The notes: a model not told the origin generated them from the letters alone. 64,000 nucleotides of DNA from Gammaproteobacteria bacterium (GCA_009840545.1 VXNM01000010.1:124001-188000); one strand, 5' to 3'. Shown: positions 27,354-37,476, counted from the first letter of the stretch. Made by a program: numbers and translations.

Positions 27354-27836
27354 CTAGTCCTTGGAGACGTTTGAAAAGACACGGTGTCGAAGCTGTGCTC
27401 CGGCTGTAACTCCAATCAGCGAACTCAATCCGGCGTTGACTTCTACGACCGCAAGCACTGGTCCGCCCGAACGTATCAGGTCGGTGGATTCTGGCTGAGT
27501 CTTTGACACGACTCTTGTAACCAATCCAGTTTCCGATACAAACCACATATCCAAGGAAACATGGGTGTTCTTCATCCACATGGAAACCTCACGTTTCGTC
27601 GAGTGCAAAAACACCATGCCTTGATCCAACGGCATGAATTGAACATTCATGAGGCCTTGAGCTAGATCTTCCGACCTTGTAACAACTACAACCTTGAACG
27701 TAGCCGTCGCTCCATCCTCCGTTTCAATCACCAGCTCGCTCTTTTCGTACAAGAAGAGCGGGGAATTGATCTGTCCTGCCAACGGGACAAGCACGAATGC
27801 GGAAGTGATCACAACCACGATGCATACCCGTTTCAT
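27354..27836 (-). CDS. DUF192 family exported protein
   Basis: The 160-residue protein has an N-terminal signal peptide (KRVCIVVVITSAFVLVPLAG) and a DUF192 domain. That domain includes ARSEDLAQGLM-like and GMVFLH segments, the SMWMKNTHVSLDMWFV signature and VLAVVEVNAG. DUF192 proteins are common in bacteria and archaea, with no settled function; ATG 27836 is preferred because it gives a clean signal peptide. An upstream in-frame codon at 27863 adds nine residues. It is divergent from the TonB receptor at 28067. Confidence 0.85.
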   Translation of the reverse strand: MKRVCIVVVITSAFVLVPLAGQINSPLFLYEKSELVIETEDGATATFKVVVVTRSEDLAQGLMNVQFMPLDQGMVFLHSTKREVSMWMKNTHVSLDMWFVSETGLVTRVVSKTQPESTDLIRSGGPVLAVVEVNAGLSSLIGVTAGAQLRHRVFSNVSKD

Positions 27837-28066
27837 TAAACACACTTGCTCTTTGATGTTCACACGTGTGGATCGACCAACGGACTCGACTTGCTCTTGG
27901 CGGGCGTCACTTGCAACTCGTCCAACAATAGAAAAGCATAGTCACTTACAAACTATCAATGTCATTCCAAGTAAAATCTCGTAACATTTCCGTAAGGTAC
28001 TTTCCCGTTAGACACGGGTACGACGCTTGGCTGTATCGCCTAGCTCGCAACATGTTGGAGAGGAGC

Positions 28067-30655
28067 ATGTCTACACGAACAGTTTCAGGCTACTTGTCGA
28101 TTTTAGCCTTTGCATTCCTACTACTCGGATTTCCGGCGAGTGCTCAAGAGGAGACCGAGTCGGAGTCGGCTTCGGAGGACGAATCCGAGATGGAACAGAT
28201 GACCGTCATTGGGGTTCGAAACCCCGATCGCTCGGTCGCCGAATCCACAGCATCCATCCAAGTGATTGGAGCCAGTGAATTGGATGTGAACGGATCTGCA
28301 GATTTACTCGATCAACTTGCAATGCAAGTTCCGGCTTTGCATGTCGAGAGATTTCCGATCGCCGACGCGGCAACACTAATCAGACCGCTGAATCTACGAG
28401 GACTGCCCTCGGATTCAACACTAGTTCTAGTAAACGGAAAACGTCGACATCGTGGCGCTGTTGTTGCTTTGTTGGCCGGAGGCAAGAATGCGGGTTCTCA
28501 AGGACCTGACATCGCGGCCATCCCGTCAATAGCATTGGATCGCGTTGAAGTGCTTCGAGATGGAGCCACAGCCCAGTATGGCTCGGATGCCATCGCTGGA
28601 GTCGTAAATTTCGTTCTCAAGCGTTCAAATTCCGATCAGATCTTTCAGTACAAGATGGGACAGTATTTCCAAGGCGATGGCAACACTCAATCATTTGCCG
28701 GACTTTACAGTTTTCCCCTCACTTCGGAAGGCTTTGTTACGTTGAGTATGGAACTCCACGGCGCTGGAACCACGTCTCGAAGCGTACAACGTGACGACGC
28801 ACTTGGTCTGATTGCCGCACAGGTCGCAGACATTCGACAGCCCGCCGTGCAGGTGTGGGGAAGCCCTGAGATCGACTACGATCGGCGATTCTTCGCAAAT
28901 TCCGAAATGAACTTGGGCGAGAATTCAGCCGTTTACGCTTTCGGGAACTATTCCGCTAGGAAGGTGGAAGGTGGATTCTTCTATCGCAATCCTGCGACTA
29001 GAGCTGGAGTGTTCACAGCAGACGGCGGCCAAACTCTACTTGTAGCAGACTTTGACCTCGAAGACGGGCAGGATTGTCCGGTCGTACCAATTGTCAACCT
29101 AATTCCAGACGAGTTCGCCCTCTCGCTTCTAGCTGGAAGCGAGACTTGCTACACGTTCTATACAAACTTTCCTGGCGGGTTCACTCCTCAATTCGGAGGG
29201 GAAATCGTCGATCAAAGCCTAGCCGTTGGGCTCAGAGGCGTAATTCTCGGCGACTGGGACTTCGACGTCAGCCTCGTCACGGGTTATAGCGGCGTAACCT
29301 ATTTCATGTACAACACTATCAATCCACAGTTGATTGAACAACGTACCTTTATTCCGACATCCTATAAACCGGGACAACATGAGGAGACAGATACCGTCTT
29401 CAATTATGAAATGGCAAAGATGCTGGAAGTCGCATCAGGAATGAGCGACGTGTATTTCGCCACGGGATTTGAGTATCGCACGGAACAATTCACCACAACT
29501 CGAGGCGAAGAGAACTCATGGATGGTCGTACCTGACATAGCAGCCCAGGGCTTTGGTATCGGGTCGAACGGATTTCCAGGTTTCCCACCTTCAGCCGAAG
29601 TCGACGAATCACGGTCAAGCTATGCACTGTGGGTTGATGCGGAGCAGGAGTTTACATCCAACATTCTCAGTTCGCTTGCTGTACGCTACGAATCCTACGA
29701 GGACTTTGGACAAACTCTTGATTTCAAATTTGCCACAAGAATCGAGTACACGCCCAATTTTTCGGTTAGAGGAGCCTTTAGCACGGGATTCCGTGCACCA
29801 ACTGCCGGTCAAGCAAATATCAGGAACGTATCGACAAACTTCTTGATCAGTCCCATTTGTGCAGTGCCAAACGAACCATGTTTGACCGACGAAGTAACAC
29901 TTTCTCCGACGGACCCTCTTTCCGAATTGAAGGGCGGCGAAGTTCTACAACCCGTGCGTTCACGCAATCTCACATCGGGAATTACCTACAACAAAGCAGG
30001 ATTCGATATCGAGTTTGAATACTTCCGCATAGACGTGGATGATCGAATTGCACGCACTTCACCCATTCCAGTCACTCCTGCCGACATTGCCACTCTTGAA
30101 GCACGAGGTCAGACGGTCGATCAAAACCTATCTGCCATATCGTTCTATACAAACGATTTCGACACTCGAACCGAAGGACTGGAACTCAATATTGCAAGAA
30201 GTGTCAACTGGGGTCGGGTTCAGTCCAACTTCAACCTAGTGGCGAATTACACAGTTACTACGGTAGAGCATTTCAATCCTGACATAATCAATTCGCAAAG
30301 AGTGCGGGAATTAGAAGAGGCAATTCCTCGACTTCGGTATACGATAGCGGGTACTCACCAGTTCGGCCGGATGTGGACGGGCATGACACGCGTGCGCTAC
30401 TACGGAGAATTCTGGGAACCGCACGTATTTTCTGATGTTTTCCCCATCGACGTAGAAGCTGCAGCACTCTTAGACGTCGAAATTTCTTTCACACCAGACG
30501 AGCAGACGGCATTGGTTATAGGATTCGAGAATTTGCTTGACACCTATCCAACTGAGAATCCTTATTCGGGCGTTGTGGGAGCACAGTACCCGATCACCTC
30601 ACCGTTCGGTTTCAATGGTGCTCTGGGTTACTTCCGGATGACTTTCTACCGCTAA
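28067..30655 (+). CDS. TonB-dependent outer membrane receptor
   Basis: This 862-residue protein imports a substrate across the outer membrane using TonB energy. From ATG 28067, which has a strong ribosome site (GGAGAGGAG), it has a signal peptide ending at PASAQ. A short acidic stretch and a TonB-box-like MEQMTVIGV follow. Next is the plug domain (LRPLNLRGLPSDSTLVLVNG and RDGATAQYGSDAIAGVVNF) and a 22-strand barrel ending in the aromatic C-terminus GYFRMTFYR. The plug resembles receptors that act on larger organic ligands, but the substrate is unknown. A perfect intrinsic terminator follows. Confidence 0.93.
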   Translation: MSTRTVSGYLSILAFAFLLLGFPASAQEETESESASEDESEMEQMTVIGVRNPDRSVAESTASIQVIGASELDVNGSADLLDQLAMQVPALHVERFPIADAATLIRPLNLRGLPSDSTLVLVNGKRRHRGAVVALLAGGKNAGSQGPDIAAIPSIALDRVEVLRDGATAQYGSDAIAGVVNFVLKRSNSDQIFQYKMGQYFQGDGNTQSFAGLYSFPLTSEGFVTLSMELHGAGTTSRSVQRDDALGLIAAQVADIRQPAVQVWGSPEIDYDRRFFANSEMNLGENSAVYAFGNYSARKVEGGFFYRNPATRAGVFTADGGQTLLVADFDLEDGQDCPVVPIVNLIPDEFALSLLAGSETCYTFYTNFPGGFTPQFGGEIVDQSLAVGLRGVILGDWDFDVSLVTGYSGVTYFMYNTINPQLIEQRTFIPTSYKPGQHEETDTVFNYEMAKMLEVASGMSDVYFATGFEYRTEQFTTTRGEENSWMVVPDIAAQGFGIGSNGFPGFPPSAEVDESRSSYALWVDAEQEFTSNILSSLAVRYESYEDFGQTLDFKFATRIEYTPNFSVRGAFSTGFRAPTAGQANIRNVSTNFLISPICAVPNEPCLTDEVTLSPTDPLSELKGGEVLQPVRSRNLTSGITYNKAGFDIEFEYFRIDVDDRIARTSPIPVTPADIATLEARGQTVDQNLSAISFYTNDFDTRTEGLELNIARSVNWGRVQSNFNLVANYTVTTVEHFNPDIINSQRVRELEEAIPRLRYTIAGTHQFGRMWTGMTRVRYYGEFWEPHVFSDVFPIDVEAAALLDVEISFTPDEQTALVIGFENLLDTYPTENPYSGVVGAQYPITSPFGFNGALGYFRMTFYR

Positions 30656-30671
30656 TCTAGAATCGACTTTG

Positions 30672-30710
30672 AAAAAGCACGAGTCGCGATGCTCGCGTCT
30701 CGTGCTTTTT
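30672..30710 (+). terminator. Intrinsic terminator of the TonB receptor gene
   Basis: A perfect 12-bp stem (AAAAAGCACGAG paired with CTCGTGCTTTTT) with a 15-base loop ends in a T-run. It begins 17 bases after the receptor stop. The A-run on the other side makes it potentially bidirectional. Confidence 0.88.
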
Positions 30711-30812
30711 ACTTGAAGAGGAAGAGAGAAAAAGAGAGCACAGGTGTCTTCGTTACTCTGTTAGATTGGTACAGATAAGTAACATGAAAGTGAGATTGGC
30801 GGGGGAGGTTTC

Positions 30813-31655
30813 TTGAGTTCGACAGATTCTCCAGAACCCTTTGTGGGCAAAGAGCTCTCGACCACACGGTTCGAGGTCACCGATCAACTGCTTCAAGATC
30901 ATTACCACGGACTGGAGCTGAGTCCGTCCTCAACAGGACTGTTGCCCTCCACCATCATCAGTGAGCCCGACAATGCTTATTTCAGAGAGATCGCCTACAG
31001 CTATCAACAAGGACATCTATGGTTGCGCCAACAGATGCGCCTACTCAGTCCCCTAAGAAAGAACACAACCTATAAAGTATCGGGAACGATTGAGGAAATC
31101 TATCCAAAACGCAACCGGAACGTCGTACATTACGGGATCAAACTGACTCAACCCAACGGAGAAATTGCTGCGTTTTCAAACCACCATCAGAGTTTCCTGT
31201 CCAACAAGATGACAGGAAACTCCGTGGAATTTCGCAAGCCGATGGATAAACCCGGTGCGCGAAAGTTTCAAGTTCCAGAAGGTCACGGAATAGGGGAATT
31301 GACACGCACCATAACGCGAGAGATGTGCGGTATCTACTTTCACGGAGATGCCAACTATCACACCAACAAGGAGTCAGCACAGAGCCTAGGGTTTGAAGAC
31401 GTCGTTGTCGGCGGACGGATGACATTGGCCTACACTGCAAGAGTCCTGGAGGATTTCTTCGGTGAACAGTGGTGGTCGAGCGGTGAACTGGATCTCAAAT
31501 TCACAAACCCTGTTTGGTGCGATGATGTCGTGACCGTCAAAGGAAGACTATTGGGACCTCACGCAACCCGTTCAGAAGCACTGCACTGTTTTGTTTGGAT
31601 CGAAAAGAACGACGGAGCGATCGCGCTTGTGGCGGACGCAAGCGTACTGGCATAA
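30813..31655 (+). CDS. Double-hotdog MaoC-like dehydratase
   Basis: The 280-residue protein appears to hold two hotdog folds. The C-terminal half is MaoC-like (YHTNKESAQSLGFEDVVVGGRMTLAYT, then ELDLKFTNPVWCDDVVTVKG), and the N-terminal half is more diverged. Such proteins hydrate or dehydrate acyl-CoA or acyl-ACP thioesters. The catalytic Asp/His pair of MaoC hydratases is not clearly placed: the fragment HGDANYHT is the best candidate. The start is TTG 30813 with a strong ribosome site (GGGGGAGG). It precedes the S8 protease by 22 bases, with no evident functional link. The substrate is unknown. Confidence 0.72.
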   Translation: MSSTDSPEPFVGKELSTTRFEVTDQLLQDHYHGLELSPSSTGLLPSTIISEPDNAYFREIAYSYQQGHLWLRQQMRLLSPLRKNTTYKVSGTIEEIYPKRNRNVVHYGIKLTQPNGEIAAFSNHHQSFLSNKMTGNSVEFRKPMDKPGARKFQVPEGHGIGELTRTITREMCGIYFHGDANYHTNKESAQSLGFEDVVVGGRMTLAYTARVLEDFFGEQWWSSGELDLKFTNPVWCDDVVTVKGRLLGPHATRSEALHCFVWIEKNDGAIALVADASVLA

Positions 31656-31677
31656 TCTGAGCGTCAAGGTTCCCGCC

Positions 31678-34170
31678 TTGAAGAAATGTAGCAAGAGTCT
31701 CCTCCTCCTTCTTGCAACCATTCCTCGCTGTTCTGTTCGAGTCCAGCTCTCGTGTCTTCTCCTGTTTCTTTGGGGATGTGGTGGATCCTCCAGTACTCCT
31801 CCGATTGTTGTGACACTGACAGCGTCTCAAACGAAAATCGCTGAGACCAGCACTTACTCTGTTTCAATCTGGGCCAACGCGGATAGACCAGTTAACGAGA
31901 CCGTTCTGATTGACCTTGAATTGTCGGGAAATGCTGAAGTGGACGTCGACTACGAACTCTCTTCTAGAGTCATTCGGATTCCCGCACACGACACAAACGG
32001 TAGGGTGCGAGTCTTTCCAATCCTTGATTGGGATGTAGACCCTGGCGAGTCCGCAAGTATGCGAATTGGACAACTAGCCGGCAACCTGGAAGCGGGTCAA
32101 CCCGATTCGTTAACTATTGGCTTGATAGATGGTCCCGTTCCTCCAAACTACAAAGAGAACATTAGTGCGGATCTCAGAGTTTTTTCGAATCTCACAATTG
32201 AAAGAGATTCAGTCACATTCGACTTGCGAGTCTTCAATCTCGGCGCAGCTGACTCGTCTTCAACAGACCTCGATCTAGTCCTGCGCACGGATTTGTCAAA
32301 CGCATCTACTAACGTCTACAGCAATTCTTTCAGCGTCCCGGAGTTAGCGGCTTACCATAGTTACTCTAGATCGGTGGAAGTTCCTCTCGCCACACTCCCA
32401 TCCGCGACTACACTTTATGGATTCGCGGTCTTAAGAAGAACCGAAGAGGAAGTGTCCGTTTCCTCTCAGTACGGCCACGACTACCTAGGATTCAGTTTGG
32501 ACTCGAATCGCCGCGTAGTTACAAGATGCCAATCGAGTTCGAGTCCATCGACTCAAACAGGACCTGATCCACTATTTTCTGACCAATGGCACCTCTCGAA
32601 CAGCGGGCAATCTGCTTTTGCTTCAGCTGGAGGAATTCCTGGAGCGGACCTTAGCATGGAATCAACGCTGGATGCCGGTCCATTTGGTGAGAATGTTCGA
32701 GTAGCAATCGTAGATACAGGACTGGAACAATGCCATCCCGATTTACTGAACAGAATCGAAGCTAACGCATCCTACAATTTTGCAGCGGACCCATCTCAGC
32801 TGTTTCCTTGGTTTGGTGCCGTTCAAACAGATGTGTTCAATCCTTATAGTCTTGGAGACCATGGAACATCAATTGCTGGAATCATTGCTGCCACGCTCAA
32901 CAATGGTGTTGGAGGTCGAGGAATAGCCCCTTCATCGTTAATTCGCGGCTACAACTTCCTTAGCAGTTCCTCTGGTTCACATGCCAGTTCCCTTGGCTCA
33001 AGCACTGTGGACCCAGACTCGTCTGACGTTGCGGTCTTCAATATGTCCTATGGAACTATCGGATCCCAAAGAAATCCATCCGCTTTGTTGACGAGTGTGT
33101 TCTTGCACGGAACCACAGAATTGAGAGAGGGTTTGGGAGCCATCTACGTAAAGTCCGCTGGAAACGGGTTTAACCGTTGTCTCAGCATTGAGCACGACTT
33201 AAGATCAGAATTGGGTTGCAGGTCATCAAACAGCGATTCAACAAATAGTCTGCCCTATCTAATCGTTGCGGGAGGATTTAACGCAGATGACGAACGAGCG
33301 AGTTACGCTTCGGCGGGTAGCAATATATGGATCACCGCCCCCGCTGGTCAGTTCGGTTCCACATCGCCCGCTGTGGTTACCACAGACCAGCAAGGTCTGG
33401 ACCGAGGTTACGATGTATTGGTCTCTCGTGGACTTGCCTTGGACGACTCGGCGAACGACGGAGGCAACTACATAAGCACATTCAACGGAACTTCGTCGTC
33501 TGCGCCAATGATCTCAGGCGCAGTCGCCACGATCTTGTCAGAGAACGCCAGCCTGAGCTGGCGGGATGTGAAGCATATCTTGGCTTCAACAGCCCGACGA
33601 TTGGATGTAGCTATTCCGCCTATTCGAATAGCCTTCGGCGGCGGACGGCCTCACACGTTTCGTCATGGTTGGACCCTTAACAAGGCTGGCTACTGGTTTC
33701 ACAACTGGTTTGGATTTGGAGCAGTAGACTTGGATGCTGCACTAGCGATGGCACGTTCTTACTCTACCGACACACTCGGGGACTTCGCAGACTCGGGTCG
33801 GATTACAACTGTCGATGCATTATCGATTCCCGATTTCAACAGTGACGGAGTCTCCTCAAGTATCGAGGTAACCAATCTCCCTAGTTCCGCAACGATCGAA
33901 GCCGTTGTCGTGAATGTTTTTGGAGCGCATGAGTTCTTATCAGACTTGTCGATCACGTTGGTTTCGCCGGCCGGAACTGAAAGCATCTTGAATCCAGCTT
34001 TCAACGACTCGCTCGTTGGAACCACCGACCTCAATTGGCAGCTACTTTCCAATGCGTTCTACGGTGAGTCTCCTAATGGGAATTGGTCGCTCAATATTGT
34101 TGACGCCCACAGCGACCATGTCGGTGAACTCGAGCAATGGTCGATCCGCTTCTATTACGGTTCGAAGTAG
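31678..34170 (+). CDS. Lipoprotein subtilisin-like protease with Calx-beta and P domains
   Basis: This 830-residue protein (TTG 31678) has a lipobox LWGC with the lipidated cysteine at about residue 34, so it should be anchored after Lgt processing. A Calx-beta-like domain follows (IAETSTYSVSI ... VDVDYELSS ... IPAHDTNGRVRV). A CARDB-like domain comes next, then an S8 peptidase domain with catalytic Asp346 (VDTGLEQ), His395 (DHGTS) and Ser606 (NGTSSSAPM). The C-terminal proprotein-convertase P domain starts near DFADSG. The exact start is uncertain because no ATG fits. It abuts ftsX tail to tail, where rpoH is usual in gammaproteobacteria. Confidence 0.88.
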   Translation: MKKCSKSLLLLLATIPRCSVRVQLSCLLLFLWGCGGSSSTPPIVVTLTASQTKIAETSTYSVSIWANADRPVNETVLIDLELSGNAEVDVDYELSSRVIRIPAHDTNGRVRVFPILDWDVDPGESASMRIGQLAGNLEAGQPDSLTIGLIDGPVPPNYKENISADLRVFSNLTIERDSVTFDLRVFNLGAADSSSTDLDLVLRTDLSNASTNVYSNSFSVPELAAYHSYSRSVEVPLATLPSATTLYGFAVLRRTEEEVSVSSQYGHDYLGFSLDSNRRVVTRCQSSSSPSTQTGPDPLFSDQWHLSNSGQSAFASAGGIPGADLSMESTLDAGPFGENVRVAIVDTGLEQCHPDLLNRIEANASYNFAADPSQLFPWFGAVQTDVFNPYSLGDHGTSIAGIIAATLNNGVGGRGIAPSSLIRGYNFLSSSSGSHASSLGSSTVDPDSSDVAVFNMSYGTIGSQRNPSALLTSVFLHGTTELREGLGAIYVKSAGNGFNRCLSIEHDLRSELGCRSSNSDSTNSLPYLIVAGGFNADDERASYASAGSNIWITAPAGQFGSTSPAVVTTDQQGLDRGYDVLVSRGLALDDSANDGGNYISTFNGTSSSAPMISGAVATILSENASLSWRDVKHILASTARRLDVAIPPIRIAFGGGRPHTFRHGWTLNKAGYWFHNWFGFGAVDLDAALAMARSYSTDTLGDFADSGRITTVDALSIPDFNSDGVSSSIEVTNLPSSATIEAVVVNVFGAHEFLSDLSITLVSPAGTESILNPAFNDSLVGTTDLNWQLLSNAFYGESPNGNWSLNIVDAHSDHVGELEQWSIRFYYGSK

Positions 34171-34173
34171 AGG

Positions 34174-35142
34174 CTATCTCGCACGATTAAGGTAGCTGTT
34201 CTTTTGCATCTGAACGAATGTCACGTGAAGTGCACCAACGAGTCCCAACACACTTCCGATAAACACTAGCACGGCACCAAGAACGTAGTTCATTGCAACA
34301 AACCCGACGCTGCCACCATAGCGACTTGCTAATTCTTGCAGAGGAGGTTCGATCGCCATCAAGGCCAAAATAACTATACACATGGCCACAACACCACCGC
34401 CAAAGCCGTAGAGCGTTCCACAGTAGACGAAGGGTCTTCGCATAGACCGATTAGTCGCGCCGAGCAAGGAAATGACTCGTAGCTCTTCAAATCTCGAATC
34501 CATGGCGTAGCGTACAGCTGCAACCGAGACGAAAACGACGCCGATTCCATAGAGAGCGCTAAGAATCCAAGTAAGACGAGACGCGATTTGCTGGATTTGG
34601 CGCAACTGAACCATCCATTCCGTATCAACCTCGACACTTGCAATACTCGTTTGCTCCTCCAATTTCTCCGCTAAGGAGAGTATCTGCTCCCGCTCAGTGC
34701 CCTTCTTGACGGTTACGATTAAAGAGGCGGGAAGAGGGTTTGAATCTAAAGCCGCCAGGACCTCGTCGAAGTCTGACGTAAGTTGAAACTCCTCCAATGC
34801 CTGCGTGGCGGTGACTATATCGACTCGTTCAACTAAGGGATTTCTCCGAAGTTCATCTGCGGATGATTCCACTTCCTTCCCAGGAAGATCTAGGCGAAGA
34901 TCGACAGTAAATCCAGTGTCGGTGCTGAGCTCTTTTACAACTTTGTCAATGTTGTGCTGAACTAACCAAAATCCCGCAGGAAGCGACAAAGCGATGCCCA
35001 TTAGCAACCACACAAAGATTGTGACAAGAGGATGCCTACAAATATGCTCAAAGCTTTCCTTGACGCTGCGCAATCGGACACGTGTAATGGATTCGCGTGC
35101 CTCGCGACCATCATCTGGCCACGGAAAGGATTGAATTTTCAC
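34174..35142 (-). CDS. ftsX: Cell division protein FtsX (permease-like)
   Basis: FtsX is the membrane partner of the ATPase FtsE. The pair controls periplasmic amidases during septation. The 322-residue protein has four membrane segments: one at about residue 42 (VTIFVWLLMGIALSLPAGFW), and three in the C-terminal half (WILSALYGIGVVFVSVAAV, YGFGGGVVAMCIVILALM, YVLGAVLVFIGSVLGLVGAL). Between them lies the periplasmic ECD. The start is GTG 35142, one base after the ftsE stop. Upstream codons in frame lie inside ftsE and are rejected. The gene order ftsY-ftsE-ftsX is canonical. Confidence 0.93.
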   Translation of the reverse strand: MKIQSFPWPDDGREARESITRVRLRSVKESFEHICRHPLVTIFVWLLMGIALSLPAGFWLVQHNIDKVVKELSTDTGFTVDLRLDLPGKEVESSADELRRNPLVERVDIVTATQALEEFQLTSDFDEVLAALDSNPLPASLIVTVKKGTEREQILSLAEKLEEQTSIASVEVDTEWMVQLRQIQQIASRLTWILSALYGIGVVFVSVAAVRYAMDSRFEELRVISLLGATNRSMRRPFVYCGTLYGFGGGVVAMCIVILALMAIEPPLQELASRYGGSVGFVAMNYVLGAVLVFIGSVLGLVGALHVTFVQMQKNSYLNRAR

Positions 35143-35143
35143 G

Positions 35144-35836
35144 TCAAGCCACTGGATCCTGTTCGGGACTTTCCCCGAAGAGCAACTCAATCGTTCCGCC
35201 TTTAAGCTCGAAAACTCTTTGTGTTTCCGAAACCAAGTGTGGATCGTGCGTGGCAACTAGAACTATCGTGTCTCGCTCCGCGAACAGATCGAACAATCCC
35301 AAAACTTCCATTGCAAGATCACGATCGAAATTTCCTGTCGGTTCGTCAGCCACGAGCAACTTGGGGCGGTGAACAATAGCTCGAGCGATGGATACTCGCT
35401 GCCGTTCCCCGCTGGAAAGACGAGAAGGCATTTGATTGTGTGCGTCCGACATACCCACAATCCGGAGACTTGCTTCTACACGATGACGAATGTCTGATCC
35501 ACGCATCCCCGTAATCCACAACGGCATGGCAACGTTTTCGTAAACGGACCTGTCAAGCACCAGCGACGAATTTTGGGTTACCACTCCAACATACTTTCGA
35601 TAACGCAACATTTCTACTCGACTAAAGTCCGAAACGTTGACGTCGTTTACAAGTACCTCGCCTCGCGTAGGAGAGAGCAATCCTGCGACTATTTGCAGAA
35701 GGGTGGTCTTGCCCACTCCCGATCTACCGATGACAAAATTTATTGCGTCATCATCGAAGATGGCGTTTAGGTCATTGAACAGTTGAAAACCATTTGGAAA
35801 CTCCTTCCCAACTGACTTGAGCTCAATCGTGGTCAC
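35144..35836 (-). CDS. ftsE: Cell division ATP-binding protein FtsE
   Basis: FtsE is the ABC-type ATPase that powers FtsX. The 230-residue protein shows Walker A (GRSGVGKTTLLQ, about residues 38-49), the signature LSSGERQRVSIARA, Walker B (LLVADEPTGNFD) and the switch histidine in ATHD. The start is GTG 35836, overlapping the ftsY stop as GTGA. The order and overlaps indicate one ftsY-ftsE-ftsX transcript. Confidence 0.95.
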   Translation of the reverse strand: MTTIELKSVGKEFPNGFQLFNDLNAIFDDDAINFVIGRSGVGKTTLLQIVAGLLSPTRGEVLVNDVNVSDFSRVEMLRYRKYVGVVTQNSSLVLDRSVYENVAMPLWITGMRGSDIRHRVEASLRIVGMSDAHNQMPSRLSSGERQRVSIARAIVHRPKLLVADEPTGNFDRDLAMEVLGLFDLFAERDTIVLVATHDPHLVSETQRVFELKGGTIELLFGESPEQDPVA

Positions 35837-36771
35837 GTCGACAGTAAACCCGATATGTAGGCTTGTGGATTGAATTCGCGTAGAGCATCGATCTCTTCGC
35901 CAAGTCCCACAAAATATAAAGGAAGTGATGTAAAGGACGGCAGTGCGAGGACAACCCCACCTTTTGCAGAACCATCCAGTTTTGTCATGACTAGCCCCGA
36001 CAGATTTAGAACTCTGTCAAACTCTCTGATTTGCGCTAGTGTATTTTGTCCCGCCGTCGCGTCCAAGACGAGTATGCACTCTTGTGGTGCTCTTGAATCC
36101 AACCGATTGACAACCCGTCGAACTTTGGCAAGTTCCTCCATCAAGTGCGACTTGGAATGCAGTCGTCCCGCAGTATCCGCAAGCAAGACGTCGATTGAGC
36201 GGGCTTTCGCGGCCTGTAAAGCATCATGAACTACTGATGCACTGTCAGAGCCTTGTTTTTGTGCCACCAAAGCAACTTCGTTTCGGTTCGCCCAAGACGC
36301 TAGTTGCTCAATCGCTGCAGCTCGATATGTGTCACCGGCGGCCAACATTACTGAGTGGCCCTGACTCTTGAATTTGTGCGCGAGCTTTCCAATGGTCGTC
36401 GTCTTGCCTACTCCATTGACCCCAACAACGAGCACCACAAAAGGACGATCGCTGGTAATCTCGAAGTTTTTGCTCAAAGAACTTGCAATGTTCAGTAATT
36501 GAATCTCGAGAGCTTGTGAAAGTGCACTCTGGTCTTTGAGCTCTCGACGTGTTACCTTCTTGCGGATGCCATCCACAATCTGATGAGCGGTCTGCGTTCC
36601 AACGTCCGCCATGAGCAGACACGTCTCGAGATCGTCTAAGATTGCTTGACTAACAGCACCGTTTCCAGAAAGTAGGTTGCCGAGTCCGTCCGCCATACGA
36701 TTGCGCGTCTTTGCTAGCGCACTCCTAAACCGGTTCCAAGCACTACTGCCAGTTTGTGTTGTATCAGGCAT
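35833..36771 (-). CDS. ftsY: Signal recognition particle receptor FtsY
   Basis: FtsY is the SRP receptor GTPase that docks ribosome-nascent-chain complexes at the membrane. The 312-residue protein contains the N domain and the G domain with GVNGVGKTTTIGKLAH (G1), AGDTYRAAAIEQL (G2 and insertion box), DTAGRLHSKSHLMEEL (G3), TKLDGSAKGG (G4) and FVGLGEEIDAL. The long acidic A domain of E. coli FtsY is missing, as in many other bacteria, so membrane binding relies on the N domain. It is divergent from rsmD across 114 bases. Confidence 0.95.
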   Translation of the reverse strand: MPDTTQTGSSAWNRFRSALAKTRNRMADGLGNLLSGNGAVSQAILDDLETCLLMADVGTQTAHQIVDGIRKKVTRRELKDQSALSQALEIQLLNIASSLSKNFEITSDRPFVVLVVGVNGVGKTTTIGKLAHKFKSQGHSVMLAAGDTYRAAAIEQLASWANRNEVALVAQKQGSDSASVVHDALQAAKARSIDVLLADTAGRLHSKSHLMEELAKVRRVVNRLDSRAPQECILVLDATAGQNTLAQIREFDRVLNLSGLVMTKLDGSAKGGVVLALPSFTSLPLYFVGLGEEIDALREFNPQAYISGLLST

Positions 36772-36885
36772 GTAATCTCATTGCTTCGTCCCCACCGAGC
36801 GAATAATGTAGCATTGCTAGCAAGTCATGGTCCATTGACCTTTCTGTGGTCACTCGACGAGTTTCGGGTTGCTCCCGTGTAAGGA

Positions 36886-37476
36886 ATGAAACATTCACTC
36901 AGAATCATTGGAGGTAAGTGGAGAGGACATAGACTGAAAGTTCCGTCGTCCAAAGCCATTCGTCCCACCCCAGATGCCGTTCGAGAGACTCTCTTCAATT
37001 GGCTTGGATCAAGTGTCGTGGGAGCTAGGGTCGTCGATCTTTTTGCCGGTACCGGGTCACTTGGGTTCGAGGCCCTCTCTCGTGGAGCGGCACACGCTAC
37101 GTTTGTCGAAAGGAACAGACACTCGGTTAGTTTGCTTCGAAAGGCTTGCCACAAGTTCGACTTAGATGCAACTGAGGCTTCCGTCATTTCAGCCAACAGC
37201 ATAGGTTGGTTAAAGTCGAACACAAACAAGTGGGACATCGTATTTGTAGATCCTCCGTTTGAACGAACCGAAATATATCGAAAAGTACTGACTGACTTAC
37301 TTAGCCGGCTCTCAACAGAGTCCATCGTCTATCTCGAGTTCAGCAAGCGGTCCGCAATCGACCGACTCGACTACAAAATGTGGAAATCGTCCGTCACTGG
37401 TGAGGTTCAGTTCGAGTTGCTCCGACCTCCGAACACACTTTGTGGTCCTGCTAACATTGTGTCGGATAAATCCTAG
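36886..37476 (+). CDS. rsmD: 16S rRNA guanine-966 N2-methyltransferase
   Basis: RsmD methylates G966 of 16S rRNA. The 196-residue protein has the family N-terminus (LRIIGGKWRGHRLKVP), the PTPDAVRETLFNWL motif, the SAM-binding motif DLFAGTGSLGFEALSRGA and the catalytic DPPF motif (FVDPPFE). The rsmD-ftsYEX divergent layout and the coaD gene 14 bases downstream are conserved in gammaproteobacteria. Confidence 0.95.
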   Translation: MKHSLRIIGGKWRGHRLKVPSSKAIRPTPDAVRETLFNWLGSSVVGARVVDLFAGTGSLGFEALSRGAAHATFVERNRHSVSLLRKACHKFDLDATEASVISANSIGWLKSNTNKWDIVFVDPPFERTEIYRKVLTDLLSRLSTESIVYLEFSKRSAIDRLDYKMWKSSVTGEVQFELLRPPNTLCGPANIVSDKS

